Shown piece by piece: positions 38,101-45,024 of a stretch of 64,000 nt of DNA; position 1 is the stretch's first letter, and the number at the start of each line of letters is the position of its first letter. The stretch comes from Rattus norvegicus (lineage: Eukaryota > Chordata > Mammalia > Rodentia > Muridae), in contig NC_086025.1 in NCBI RefSeq assembly GCF_036323735.1, positions 112,542,688-112,606,687 on the forward strand, given 5' to 3'. Below the pieces are notes generated by a model that was not told where the DNA came from, searched no databases, and saw only the letters and a list, made by a program, of their open reading frames with translations. A program made the translations under genes and the position numbers.

Positions 38101-40618
38101 GAGCCCGGGCTTTTTCCTCATTTATGTAGGAGATGCTAGCTCTGTCTGCCCATGCCTGCCCCACACCAGTTCTTACTGACTCTGTGAATGAAGTATTGCC
38201 TTTTCATTAACTTGGGCACTTGGAAGGCTGGGATGGCCCCAAGTCACAGAATGTCCTTGGCTTCCTTTGCCAACTGTGAGTCACTTTCACCTCAGCAGGA
38301 GGCTGGGAGTGTGGCCACCTCTCAGGAGCCTGGTGTAACTAGAGTGAGTATGACCGGCAGCCCCAAGGCTGTGGCTACACACCCTGCCCTAGTCAGCTTG
38401 CCCCTGATGCTGCTTTTGAAGATTAGGCTAGTTTATGGGACCCTGAGGGAGATGGGCCCATAGATGCCACAAAAGGCCACCATGTGAGAGGTCAGGCTGC
38501 TTGGGTTCAATGACTTTGTCTGGGTAATGCTGGCAAAAGGCTTAGTTTTCTAAAACTTCAATTTCCCTGCACGTAGACTAGGAGCTCAACCTACCCAGGC
38601 TCCAGGGGTGAGGACACAGGAGAATTGGAATTTAGGTAGTGGCTGTGAAGCCATTTGCTGTCCCCAGGATTGGGCTGGGTTTCCTGTCCCTCAAGGTGAA
38701 GTGGGAATGGGGTAGTTCCTGGTAGCTTAACACATGAGTGGCACCAGATATGGGCACCCAGCCTTGCAGGCCCTGAGGGTGGTCCTATTGAGACATCAAG
38801 CATCAAGAGGCCTGGAAGAGGGAAGAATCTGGAGGGTGGCAAGTGTTAGTGACACCAGGGGGCCCATTGTCCCTCCGTTTGCCCTCCTCCATGGCCGTGG
38901 GGGCACATTCCGCTTTGTGACTTGGACTGAACTGCTTCTGCAGGTGGACTCCTGGGAGTTCCTTGTCCTCCCTGTGCTTGTTCACTCAAGCCAGTCCCAT
39001 GTTGCTTTCCACAGGAAGCCACCCTTTGAGCATTGCTGGCCCTGCAGGGTGTCCTTAGATGGTATTTGGTGGGCACCCTGGGCCTGCATGGTGTCTTTGA
39101 CCTTTGTGTTTTGTGGGCAGGAAGCTCTTGAGCATTTTTGGCTCTGCAGGGCATCACTTGAAGGGTATTTGGTGGGCAGCCAAGTGTTCTTCGTTTTTCC
39201 CTAGACCTACCTTCATTTCCCTACCAGCTTGTAAGTGGCACTCTGGGTCCTTCTCTTAATCTCACAGCAAGGATGGCCTGCTGTCTTCCGGGACTCAGGA
39301 TGTGTGTGCTGTCCCTGTGAAGAGGTTCCCACCACTTACCCTGGTTTTCTCCCTTGGCAGAGAAGGACTGGACAGACGACGATCGGGCCAGAGAGAAGGT
39401 GCTGATGCAGGAGCTCATGACCCTCATCGAACAGCGCGATGCCATTGTCAACTGCCTGGACGAGGACCGGCAGAGGTGCCACACCTGGGATCCTGTTGGG
39501 GGAGCAGCTTCCTGGTAGAGCCTAGGAGGGCACTTGCCTCATCTCGCCCTGTCCTGTGGGGTCTGGAGCTTGGAAGGGACTCACAGATAACCTGGTTCCT
39601 TCCTGTGGTAGACACTTAGCTTCTCTTTTTTACCCAGGGAAGAAGAGGAAGACAAGATGTTGGAAACTATGATCAAGAAGAAAGGTGAGGGGGTTGGGGA
39701 TTTAGCTCAGTGGTAGAGCGCTTGCCTAGGAAGCGCAAGGCCCTGGGTTCGGTCCCCAGCTCCGGGAAAAAAAAAGAACCAAAAAAAAAAAAGAAGAAAG
39801 GTGAGGCTCCCCTGAGGAGGGGCCAGCACTTGCTTGTGAGCTGCAGCCTGTGTTTGCAGCAAGCAGCCCCATGGGATGCTTGGCTGTAAAGCAAACTCCC
39901 AGCCCTCTGGAGCAAGGGAGGCCAGTCCTTGCCAGGTTTTGAGGGTAGCCAGGGGATTCCTTTGTGTCCACAGGACAACTGTGGTTTAGCAGGGGTCCTA
40001 TGCCCTCTGCTCTGCAAGCTGACTTGGGGGTCTAGGAACCCGGAGCCTGTTCAGGATCAGAGTATCTGTCGTGGCTAAAGGATGCATCCCTGAGAGCTGG
40101 GGCTTGGGGCTTGACCTCAGTTCCATCCGTGACTCACTGTGCCCTTGTGGCCATGTGGCTGAGGCTAGAGCCAGACTGGCTCCTGGTCCCAGCTTGGGCA
40201 CATGAGCTTTGTGATGGCACCTCTTTCCAGTGTGGCTGGGGGTTACAGAGTTGACTATATGAAGTGCCAGCCTGAGCTTAGGCACCTGTAAGCAGCACAG
40301 TTAGTGTTGGTTCCTTTCAAAGGCATACATTTTACTTGGGAAACTGAGGTTGAGGCATATGGTTTCTGAGGTGTCTCGGTGAAAGGATGGCCTGGAGCCC
40401 TTGATGGTTGCATACCTGCTCAGTGACACTGGTCACTGCCCATCCTATCCAGGTGCTTCCCTCCCTTCCTATCTGAGTCTTTGTTCTTTGCTTCAGATTT
40501 CCAAAGAGAGGCAGAGTCTGACAGTAAGAAGAAGGGCAAGTTCAAGACCATGAAGGTGCTGAAGCTTCTGGGAAACAAGCGAGATGCCAAGAGCAAGGCC
40601 CCTACGGGCAAGAGCTGA
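15058..40618 (+). CDS. Micall1: MICALL1 (MICAL-like protein 1), 16 coding exons, 855 aa
   Basis: MICALL1 is a cytoplasmic scaffold on tubular recycling endosomes that binds Rab8/Rab13/Rab35-type GTPases and EHD1. Coding exons: 15058-15203, 19944-19992, 20317-20458, 25095-25186, 26067-26209, 28570-29015, 30547-30604, 31302-31672, 33064-33473, 36446-36580, 37108-37234, 37354-37444, 37567-37640, 39361-39475, 39638-39684, 40497-40618. They sum to 2,568 nt with all phases agreeing, so 855 residues, close to the remembered 863 of human. Domains: CH about residues 2-107; LIM about 165-219; proline-rich middle with NPF at 423-425 followed by eight Glu; second NPF at 625-627; bMERB coiled coil about 665-845; basic C-terminus. 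The start ATG has an in-frame CH domain immediately after it. Oddities: duplicated donors at exons 5 and 15. Confidence 0.97.
17057..17170 (+). mobile_element. ID element
   Basis: GGGGTTGGGGATTTAGCTCA head, GGTTCAGTCCCCAGCTCC, then a long tail of A interrupted by G (aaagaaagaaa). CCACAC occurs on both sides (17051-17056 and about 17177), possibly part of the target-site duplication. Confidence 0.95.
17234..17380 (+). mobile_element. B1 SINE
   Basis: GGTGGCTCAAGCCTTTAATC, GAGGCAGGCGGATCTCTGAG, CAGGACAGCCAGAGCTACAC. Confidence 0.92.
17824..17879 (+). repeat. (TG)n microsatellite
   Basis: About 27 TG units, nearly uninterrupted, in MICALL1 intron 1. Confidence 0.95.
18113..18182 (+). repeat. 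(TG)n microsatellite
   Basis: Nearly pure TG array with a few variant units at its start, about 240 bp after another (TG)n array in the same intron. Confidence 0.93.
19077..19220 (+). mobile_element. B1 SINE with (CAAA)n tail
   Basis: GCCTTTAATCCCAGCACTCT, CCAGGACAGCGAGGGCTACA, tail of repeated CAAA. Confidence 0.92.
19944..19992 (+). CDS. Micall1: MICALL1 exon 2
   Basis: 49 nt completing a Leu codon and encoding [16 protein letters not shown] of the CH domain. tctcttgcag acceptor, gtgagt donor. Confidence 0.95.
20317..20458 (+). CDS. Micall1: MICALL1 exon 3, end of CH domain
   Basis: Encodes [20 protein letters not shown] and [11 protein letters not shown], the last helices of the CH domain. 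The order [13 protein letters not shown] is typical of MICAL-family CH domains. Confidence 0.96.
20613..20715 (+). mobile_element. diverged B1 SINE
   Basis: GCTCACACCTGTAATCTCCA, GGGAGGCTGAAGCAG, TTTGAGGCCAGCCTGGGCC. Confidence 0.75.
21195..21388 (+). mobile_element. old B2-type SINE
   Basis: GGGGCTAGAGAGATGGCTCA head with GCTCTTTCAGAGGACCCAGC; diverged body ending aataaaataataaaaac. Confidence 0.75.
21390..21560 (+). mobile_element. diverged B1 SINE
   Basis: CAGGCTGGTCTCTGTGAGTT, CAAGGACAGCCTGCTCTGC, GAGACCTTGTCTCAAAAAAA. Confidence 0.75.
21780..21882 (+). mobile_element. ID element
   Basis: Canonical head and GGTTCGGTCCCCAGCTCTG, A-rich tail. AAAAAAATCA flanks it on both sides (21770-21779 and about 21873-21883). 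Confidence 0.95.
23089..23152 (+). repeat. (CT)n-(GT)n compound microsatellite
   Basis: About nine CT units followed directly by about 23 TG units, in MICALL1 intron 3. Confidence 0.95.
23772..23910 (+). mobile_element. B1 SINE, internally short
   Basis: CAGCCAGGCATGAAAGGGGC, GAGGCAGGCAGATCTCTGAG, GAGACCCTATCTCAATAAAA; the TTTAATCCCAGCAC part is missing. Confidence 0.75.
24145..24362 (-). mobile_element. old B3-type SINE
   Basis: Begins with a TTTTGTATGTATATGTGTGTG side, includes AGTAGCCTGCAGGAGACCAG and ends CTAAGTCACCTCTCTAGCC, the reverse complement of a B3-like head. Confidence 0.6.
24377..24413 (+). repeat. (ATT)n microsatellite
   Basis: About 12 ATT units directly upstream of an antisense B1; probably grew from its A-tail. 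Confidence 0.9.
24414..24562 (-). mobile_element. B1 SINE
   Basis: GAGACAGGGTTTCTCTGTGT, CTGGCTGCCTTAGAACTCAC, AAATGCTGGGATTAAAAGCG. Confidence 0.92.
25095..25186 (+). CDS. Micall1: MICALL1 exon 4, proline-rich linker
   Basis: 92 nt between CH and LIM domains: [20 protein letters not shown] and a GEEAQ end. cttgtag acceptor and gtaggc donor; the phase fits exons 3 and 5. Confidence 0.93.
26067..26209 (+). CDS. Micall1: MICALL1 exon 5, first half of LIM domain
   Basis: Encodes the first LIM zinc knuckle: C165-x2-C168, then H186-x2-C189, ending HRHCF plus two bases of Arg191. The donor gtgagt at 26210 is the one that keeps the reading frame. The last 31 nt of this exon and its donor are duplicated immediately downstream (see repeat entry). 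Confidence 0.95.
26179..26278 (+). repeat. Micall1: 50-bp tandem duplication across the exon 5 donor of MICALL1
   Basis: Copy 1 is about 26179-26228 and copy 2 about 26229-26278. Over their cores (26181-26228 versus 26231-26278) they differ by one base in the last codon region (C at 26208, G at 26258), apart from the ends. Each contains GGCAGGCTCTACCACCGGCA and a strong GTGAGT donor, at 26210 and 26260. Confidence 0.97.
26450..26645 (-). mobile_element. old B3-type SINE
   Basis: AAGATTTATCTATTTGTGTG on one side, GTTACAGGCAGTTGTAAGCT inside, and GCTGAGTCGCCTCTTCAGCC as the antisense head. Confidence 0.65.
26783..26960 (-). mobile_element. B2 SINE
   Basis: Antisense B2 (CACACCAGAAGAGGGCATGG, GTGAGCCACCATGTGGTTGC, GCTGAGCCATCTCTCCAGCC). 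The flanks CTTGTGCCTGCATTCTC and CTTGTGCTGCATTCTC form a slightly decayed target-site duplication. Confidence 0.94.
27180..27287 (-). mobile_element. diverged B1 SINE
   Basis: CATTATGTAGCCCAGGCTAG, CTGGAACTGGTATTTTCTGG, CAAAGTGCTATGATAAAGG. Confidence 0.8.
27291..27455 (+). mobile_element. B1 SINE
   Basis: GCACATGCCTTTAATCCCAG, GAGGCAGAGGCAGGCACATC, GAGACCTTGTCTCACTTTAA with an ACAACAACACC tail; directly abuts an antisense B1. Confidence 0.9.
27505..27697 (+). mobile_element. B2 SINE
   Basis: GGGGCTGGAGAGATGGCTCA head to AATAAATAATAAATCTTT and an A-rich tail. Target-site duplication AAAAAATGCATTT at 27492-27504 and about 27698-27710. Confidence 0.96.
28570..29015 (+). CDS. Micall1: MICALL1 exon 6, second half of LIM domain and linker
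   Basis: Largest coding exon (446 nt). Second LIM knuckle: C192-x2-C195, then C215 and C219 with Arg at 218. After the LIM domain it is Ala/Ser/Pro-rich with PxxP stretches ([18 protein letters not shown]), consistent with the disordered SH3-ligand-like middle of MICALL1. Confidence 0.95.
29085..29361 (-). mobile_element. old B3-type SINE with TG/CG tract
   Basis: AAAGATTTATTTTAAACTC, then the TG/CG array, then ATTGGATCCCTGGAGCTGGG and, at the end, ACTGAGGCATCTCTCCAGCC (antisense head). Confidence 0.7.
29117..29193 (+). repeat. 77-bp alternating purine-pyrimidine tract (TG)n(CG)n
   Basis: About 22 TG units pass into CG repeats and then TGCGCGTGTGCACGC without breaking purine-pyrimidine alternation. 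This is a classical Z-DNA-forming sequence, about 100 bp after exon 6. Confidence 0.95.
29661..29863 (+). mobile_element. URR1-like non-autonomous hAT transposon
   Basis: Starts CAGTGGTTTTCATTCTGTGG and ends GATTGAGAACCACTG, imperfect hAT-type terminal inverted repeats. The interior (ATAATTTTATGGCTGG, CATGAGGAACTGTATTAAAG) matches the rodent URR1 family as remembered. It is about 203 bp with no coding capacity. Confidence 0.8.
30547..30604 (+). CDS. Micall1: MICALL1 exon 7
   Basis: 58 nt encoding [20 protein letters not shown] across phases 1 and 2. Short exon; gtatgc donor. Confidence 0.92.
31000..31110 (+). mobile_element. MIR fragment
   Basis: CCCCGTGAGACAGGGAATGT, GGGACAGATGAGCCTGAGGC and GTGACATCATTAAATGTCAC are a diverged MIR core, in MICALL1 intron 7. 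Confidence 0.5.
31302..31672 (+). CDS. Micall1: MICALL1 exon 8, first NPF motif and poly-Glu
   Basis: Encodes [19 protein letters not shown], then YNPF at 422-425 followed by eight consecutive Glu, then [20 protein letters not shown]. In the family this first NPF with an acidic flank is the main EHD1 EH-domain ligand. Gene boundaries: cctctag acceptor, gtgagt donor. Confidence 0.96.
32131..32241 (-). mobile_element. ID element
   Basis: T-rich tail, TGGGGACCGAAACCAGGGCC, CTACCACTGAGCTAAATCCC. Target-site duplication CTGTGGCTGCC(C)TTTT at 32116-32131 and 32241-32255, with one base difference. Confidence 0.96.
32725..32847 (+). mobile_element. B1 SINE
   Basis: GGTGGCGCACACCTTTAATC, GAGGCAGGCAGGTCTCTGAG, CCAGGACAGCCAGGTCTACA; truncated at the 3' end. 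Confidence 0.9.
33064..33473 (+). CDS. Micall1: MICALL1 exon 9, Ser/Thr/Pro-rich
   Basis: 410 nt of low-complexity Ser/Pro/Thr-rich sequence beginning [20 protein letters not shown] and ending SSPQMLIK. No folded domain; likely disordered and phosphorylated (inference). Confidence 0.93.
34450..34675 (-). mobile_element. old B3-type SINE
   Basis: TGTTTATTTTAAATTCTGTG, GATCTCCAAGAGCTAGAGTG, and the antisense head AAGCCATCTGTGCAGCC; diverged. Confidence 0.55.
35122..35300 (-). mobile_element. B2 SINE (first of a same-strand pair)
   Basis: Antisense B2 with ACACTGTAGCTGTCTTCAGA, CCAGAAGAGGGCATCAGATC and CTGAGCCATCTCTCCAGCCC, preceded by CT repeats and poly-T. Confidence 0.96.
35318..35490 (-). 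mobile_element. B2 SINE (second of a same-strand pair)
   Basis: Antisense B2 only 17 bp from the previous copy, same orientation. CATCTCTCTTTT separates the two, consistent with one B2 inserting near the end of the other. Confidence 0.96.
35536..35667 (+). mobile_element. B1 SINE, 5'-truncated
   Basis: GTGGATCTCTGTGAGTTCAA, CCAGGACAGCCAGGGCTACA, GAGAAACCCTGTCTCGGAAA. Confidence 0.9.
35905..36030 (+). repeat. CT-rich simple repeat
   Basis: Imperfect repeats of CTCTGCCCCTCTCCCC on the plus strand; strongly polypyrimidine. Open frames here are by-products of the repeat. Confidence 0.9.
36091..36293 (+). repeat. 50-bp minisatellite, four copies
   Basis: Units begin GAGCAGACAGCCATGTGAGG at 36091, 36141, 36191 and 36241. 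Copies 1 to 3 are identical by eye; copy 4 has one extra G and diverges at its last bases. It lies in MICALL1 intron 9, about 150 bp before exon 10. Confidence 0.97.
36446..36580 (+). CDS. Micall1: MICALL1 exon 10, second NPF motif
   Basis: Encodes [18 protein letters not shown], with NPF at 625-627, and ends [10 protein letters not shown]. The donor is the unusual AAG|gtgcca. The join K-V to exon 11 matches the remembered human sequence (LIKRKVQ), which supports this boundary. Confidence 0.93.
37108..37234 (+). CDS. Micall1: MICALL1 exon 11, start of bMERB coiled coil
   Basis: [20 protein letters not shown] and [17 protein letters not shown] are the first helix of the bivalent Mical/EHBP Rab-binding domain. 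Confidence 0.95.
37354..37444 (+). CDS. Micall1: MICALL1 exon 12, bMERB domain
   Basis: [20 protein letters not shown] and RRESELIYV; a well-conserved helix of the bMERB domain. Donor gtgagt in phase 2. Confidence 0.96.
37567..37640 (+). CDS. Micall1: MICALL1 exon 13, bMERB domain
   Basis: [20 protein letters not shown] plus LNKP, 74 nt. Confidence 0.96.
37740..37835 (-). mobile_element. B1 SINE, truncated
   Basis: GGCCAGGCTGGCCTCAAACT, GAGTGCTGGGATTAAAGGTG, CACCACCACTATCC. Confidence 0.88.
39361..39475 (+). CDS. Micall1: MICALL1 exon 14, bMERB domain
   Basis: [20 protein letters not shown], then [19 protein letters not shown]. The donor is CAGAG|gtgcca, the second gtgcca donor in the gene. 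Confidence 0.95.
39638..39684 (+). CDS. Micall1: MICALL1 exon 15, end of bMERB coiled coil
   Basis: Only 47 nt: [15 protein letters not shown] with partial codons at both ends. An ID element begins six bases after the donor, and the donor itself is copied on the far side of that element. Confidence 0.96.
39675..39806 (+). mobile_element. ID element whose target-site duplication copies the exon 15 donor
   Basis: ID body and A-tail occupy 39691-39790. The 16-bp duplication AAGAAGAAAGGTGAGG is perfect and lies at 39675-39690 and 39791-39806. It includes the last ten bases of MICALL1 exon 15 and the first six of the intron. Confidence 0.98.
40497..40618 (+). CDS. Micall1: MICALL1 exon 16, basic C-terminus and stop
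   Basis: Encodes [20 protein letters not shown], then [20 protein letters not shown] and TGA at 40616-40618. The Lys-rich tail matches the family. Confidence 0.96.
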
Positions 40619-42660
40619 CAGCCAAGGAAGCTGCCTTCCTTTCCTCTCCTGGATCCTGGAGGCCAGAGCAGCACTCTGCTGCCCCTGGACCTGCCAAGGG
40701 GGACAGTGACCTTGGGAAGGAGTCTCTGGGTGACCTTTGCCCTCCTCAGGGGTCTCCAGCTGGTCTGGGCTAAAGATTTTTCCCTCTTCCCTGTGTCCCA
40801 GACAGCTGTGACTTTGCCCTGACTCCAGATGCTGTGACGTGCCTGGGGACAAGCAGGGATGCAGGCTCCAGGCAGAGGCAGTGGCTCTCCTTGTTGCTCT
40901 CTGAACCAGGCCAGATGGGGTCGTCATCAGTCCTGCTCACAGCAGGCCCTGGCTTAGGGCTTGCATACCTTGCAGCAGGCCAGCAGCAAGGTTGGCTGCC
41001 TCGCTGCTTCCTTCCGCCCTGACCCTTGGCCCACCTTCCTGTCTAGTGCAGATGCCCTTGAGACTCTGTCACCTCACCCTGGAGCTTTATTTATGAAGTC
41101 TCAAGTCCAGCCCTTGAGTGAGTGCTCTGTGTAGTGTCAGAAGGGAATGGACTGATGACAGTTGTTTCCTCCCCCTCATCTCCCTCCATCTGTGGAAATC
41201 CTCATCTACTACACAGGGACCTCTGCTGGCTGTGCTGGGGCCGTGACTCAGGTCAGCCTAGGAAGGTGTGCTTTGGCTGGAGGTTCTCTAATTCAGGCTT
41301 TCTGCCCACTCTATGCCCAGGGGATGGGCCCATTCCTTTTTTGTGGTTGGTGCAGCCTGTCTTTTCTGTTGTCTCTTCACTCTGAGGTCTGCTAGCCACT
41401 CACCACTGAGTGAAGTGATGGGATGCCTCTTTTTGCTGTGGACTGTGCTAGGCAGCTTATGGTCCAAGCACTGTTCTTACACTCGCAGACTTCAGAGTTC
41501 CTCCCTCTGTGCATCCTGGGAAGGAACTCACTATATCTCAGTTGCCGGTGCCCTACAGCCTTGGGCACAGCCACATCTGTGCCCTCTTGCTTGTCTGAGC
41601 TGTCCACTCAGTTGAGAACCTGACCCATGTAGCCTTTGGTGGTCTCTCCAGATGCACCTGCTGTCCTAGAGCCAAGGCCACCACCTCAGAGGTCTTTCAC
41701 AGGAGCCTTATGACTCAGTTGCTATAACCCAAGAGGGCTCTACCAGGCTGTTTCACTGTCAAGGAAAGTTCATATCTCAGTGGAACAGAACAACCTTTCT
41801 CATAGTCACCTGTGTTCTGTGAGCATGGGCCCAGGGTTGCCAGATCTTGCCCATTTTTTTCAGAAGAAACTCAGAATCCAGTTCTCCTACAGGTGTAAGT
41901 TGTAAATGTTGACATCAAAGTTGAGTTTCTCATTGTGGACTACACTTGTCCTGGGTTTTCCATTGCGCTAGGCCTGTAAATTTGAAAGCTTGTCCCTACT
42001 AATTGAATGCTCATCTGCTGGCTACTGCATAGACCAGTTTATTCTATGACAAGGACACAGGTCATATGTTCTATTGGAATTATGGGGAACGTCCAGCAGG
42101 AGCAGGAAATATTTTCATTTATGGGATAGGAAAATGACAATATTGGTGAAGGTCAGGCTGCTCAGGGTCAACCGCCTAAAGGAAGGACACTGATGTGCAG
42201 TGTACCACCTGGGATGCAGGTGGTGCACCTGGTGGGGAGTGGGTGTACCAGCTGGGGAGCAGGTGGGGTGCCAAGTATCGAGAAGGGCTGCTTTCCTTGT
42301 CAGGTGCTGCTTGACCTTCAGGCTGAGGCCTCAGGGGCCCTGGAAAGGAACTGTGGCATCTGCCAGGGCCCTTTTGCATAGGGCCTTCTCTTTTGCATTT
42401 TTCCCAGTCTTTGGATGCCATCCCCGTGACCTTTGCCCTGAGTGGGCTGCTCTGCAGTTAATTACTTGAGTATCTTGGTGAACATGAGTTTTCACACCGT
42501 AGTCCTGAAGGTTAGCACTGGTTGCAGGCTGCTTATGAACCTTGTTAACCCTTTCTTCTGGAAATTTGCAAACAGCCATTAGACTCCACCTGTGCTGGAC
42601 AGATTCTGAATCTGAACAAATAAGCAGTACCCTGGGGAAACAAGGTGCACATGTCACGGC
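40619..42660 (+). other. Micall1: MICALL1 3' UTR and convergent junction (extent inferred)
   Basis: About 2 kb after the stop contains no B1, B2 or ID element, unlike every intron here, which suggests it is mostly transcribed 3' UTR (the human 3' UTR is about this long, as remembered). No plus-strand AATAAA or ATTAAA is seen, so the cleavage site is undetermined. Confidence 0.5.
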
Positions 42661-42673
42661 CAAGTGAAATGTG

Positions 42674-42679
42674 TTTATT
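42674..42679 (-). terminator. C22orf23: poly(A) signal of C22orf23
   Basis: AATAAA on the minus strand (TTTATT on plus), about 455 nt after the C22orf23 stop codon. It gives a 3' UTR of ordinary length. Confidence 0.75.
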
Positions 42680-43131
42680 GGCCAGTTAATCATTGTGGTT
42701 AAACATTTGCCTAAGACTACAAGGCGGCAAAGACTTAGATCCTAAGGAAGGAAAGAATCATGTTCACTTTTAGGTTCAGAAAGGCAGAACAGAGCACCTG
42801 AGGCCAGCTGTGACATCAGAAAAGCCGGAGAGAGGGTGCCCTCAGGCACACGTCCAAGGTGGTGAGCCTGAGCTTCACCATGGTGTGCCTGGGCCTTTCC
42901 CTAGAAAGGCTTCAGTACAGTAGCTGGGACATGGACATCCCACTGAGGCTCTGCATCCCTGGGCAGCGTCTAGGGTACTGTCTCATGCCCCAGGACAGTG
43001 CCATATCATGATCTGGCATGGCCTGTGTGGGTGGACAGGCCTGGGAGGTGACACTGCAGAGTGAAGGGCTCCAGTTCTGGCTGTTGTGCTAGGTTGGCAG
43101 TCTCACTGGGCGAGCCCGCCCTAGTCTTGGT

Positions 43132-43203
43132 CTAAGTGGTGGTGAGGGCCTTCCGAAGCTCCTTGCTCCTCCTGCGATCAATGTCCTCCATTTCCCGGAG
43201 TTT
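43132..43203 (-). CDS. C22orf23: C22orf23 terminal coding exon
   Basis: Encodes KLREMEDIDRRRSKELRKAL, three Thr and a TAG stop (plus 43132-43134). ctctttgcag acceptor. Confidence 0.93.
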   Translation of the reverse strand, partial: KLREMEDIDRRRSKELRKALTTT

Positions 43204-43576
43204 CTGCAAAGAGCCGCCAGGAAGAGCTGTGGTCATGGCAGGATGCCTGAGATGCCACCTATCCTTGAGGCCTGGGTTCCTCCCATTTGACTCTACTCTT
43301 CCCCTCTTTGGTGGCCTCTCCTACCTGGGAGATTTCAGCCAGGATGATTCCTCGGTATTGCTTGCCCTGTCCCAGAGCCTCCATGGCAGCCAAGAATTCT
43401 TTCCTGTCCTGGATTTCCTTCACCACTGCACAGAGGGGAGGGGCCATCATGTGCACAGGGCAGTGTGACTAGAGTGCACAGGGTCTCAGGCAGTGCATGG
43501 TCTCTGAGGGAGACTGGGTGTCTATCAAGCCATGTTGCTCTTGTTAGCCCCAGCAGTTCTACACCACACACTACAC

Positions 43577-43610
<34 letters not shown>

Positions 43611-44968
43611 CTCACGTTCGTCAAACCGGTCCAGCTCAGGAGCTGGGTCTTCTTGCTGCACGTGGGGAACCTTTTTCCGTTCCTCCATGTCCTTCCCAGT
43701 GGCAAAGATATTTTGGAGTCTTCGTTTCTCCTTCTCCAGATCTCCTGTGGGGCCCAGAAATGATCTTGCTAAGTAAGGTACAGAGCAAGGCCTGCTCCCT
43801 TGTTCCCATTAGCGGCTGTGTGCACTGTGGGTATCTGGGTTGTGAGGAGTGGGCCTCTCCAGATCCCGCTCTTCACTGTCTGTTCCTGAGCAGAACTTGT
43901 TAGGCTAGCAGTGGAAACAACCAAGAAAAGGCACCAGTGCAAAGCTAATGGGTAACCCAGAAACCAGGCCTCTGAAATGACCTGTGTGTAGGAACTGTGG
44001 GGATGTTAGTGGGTCTGGGCCAAAGGCAATGTTAGAGGAGGAGGGGCTCCCCAATGTGGCCTCAAATGCAGGCAGATGAACTTGAGGGAACAGGAGGATA
44101 AGCAGCTCACAGCCACATGTCCCTCTGGGATTGGGAAAACTGGATTAATTTGAAGGAAGTTCTAGGAAGATAAAGGGGGCCACCTGCCTGGTTTCCTGCC
44201 AGAGTTTGTTACTAGCTCGTTTGAATGATACTGTGTGTCCTGGGCTGATGTGACCCCAGAAGAGAGCTCTACGGTCACCACTTACTGGTGGCCTGAGGCT
44301 TGAATTGCTCACGACTGTATGCCCCATTGGCTTGACACAAGCTGGCGGGCCTGAGGTGAGTGTGGGTAGCCAGGATGGGAGGCAGGTAGATGGCTGCAGC
44401 TGATTTCTTGGAGGGAGAGCCCCTCTGGCTGGATGTCGGGTTGCACTGCAGGGGTAGAGGGGCTCCTCCTGGGAAAAAAAAAGAGCAAGTGGGAGCACCT
44501 GTTTGGCTTGCTTTCAGAGAAATAAGGTAGCTGCCAGAAGCCAAACAGTGTAGACAGTCTCCAAATCCGTCCAGGCCCGCTCCTCTGAAAGCTATAGTAA
44601 CAATTAGGTGGTTGCTCCTTGTTCTTGAAGCTTCTAAAACATCCAAGGATTGATCGTTTGGTATGTACACATACGGTTCTTACACTGGATCATACCCTAT
44701 GGTCAGTAACAGATCCTTTCACTTAGCAATTTATCACGGCCAGCTTCCTGTAAGCACATGCACAGGTAACTTATTTTTCATAGCTGTGTACTAGTTGTAA
44801 AAACGTTACATTATTTATTCAGCTAGTCCACTTCTGGACATTCTGGTTGTCCCTGGTATTTTGTTTCTTTTTTGTTGGCTGGATTTTTACTACTTCTGAC
44901 AATGCTGCAATAAACATTCTTATACACTGAAGCTTCAGCATGGCCCTCTATTTCTGTTTCTTTTTCTA

Positions 44969-45024
<56 letters not shown>

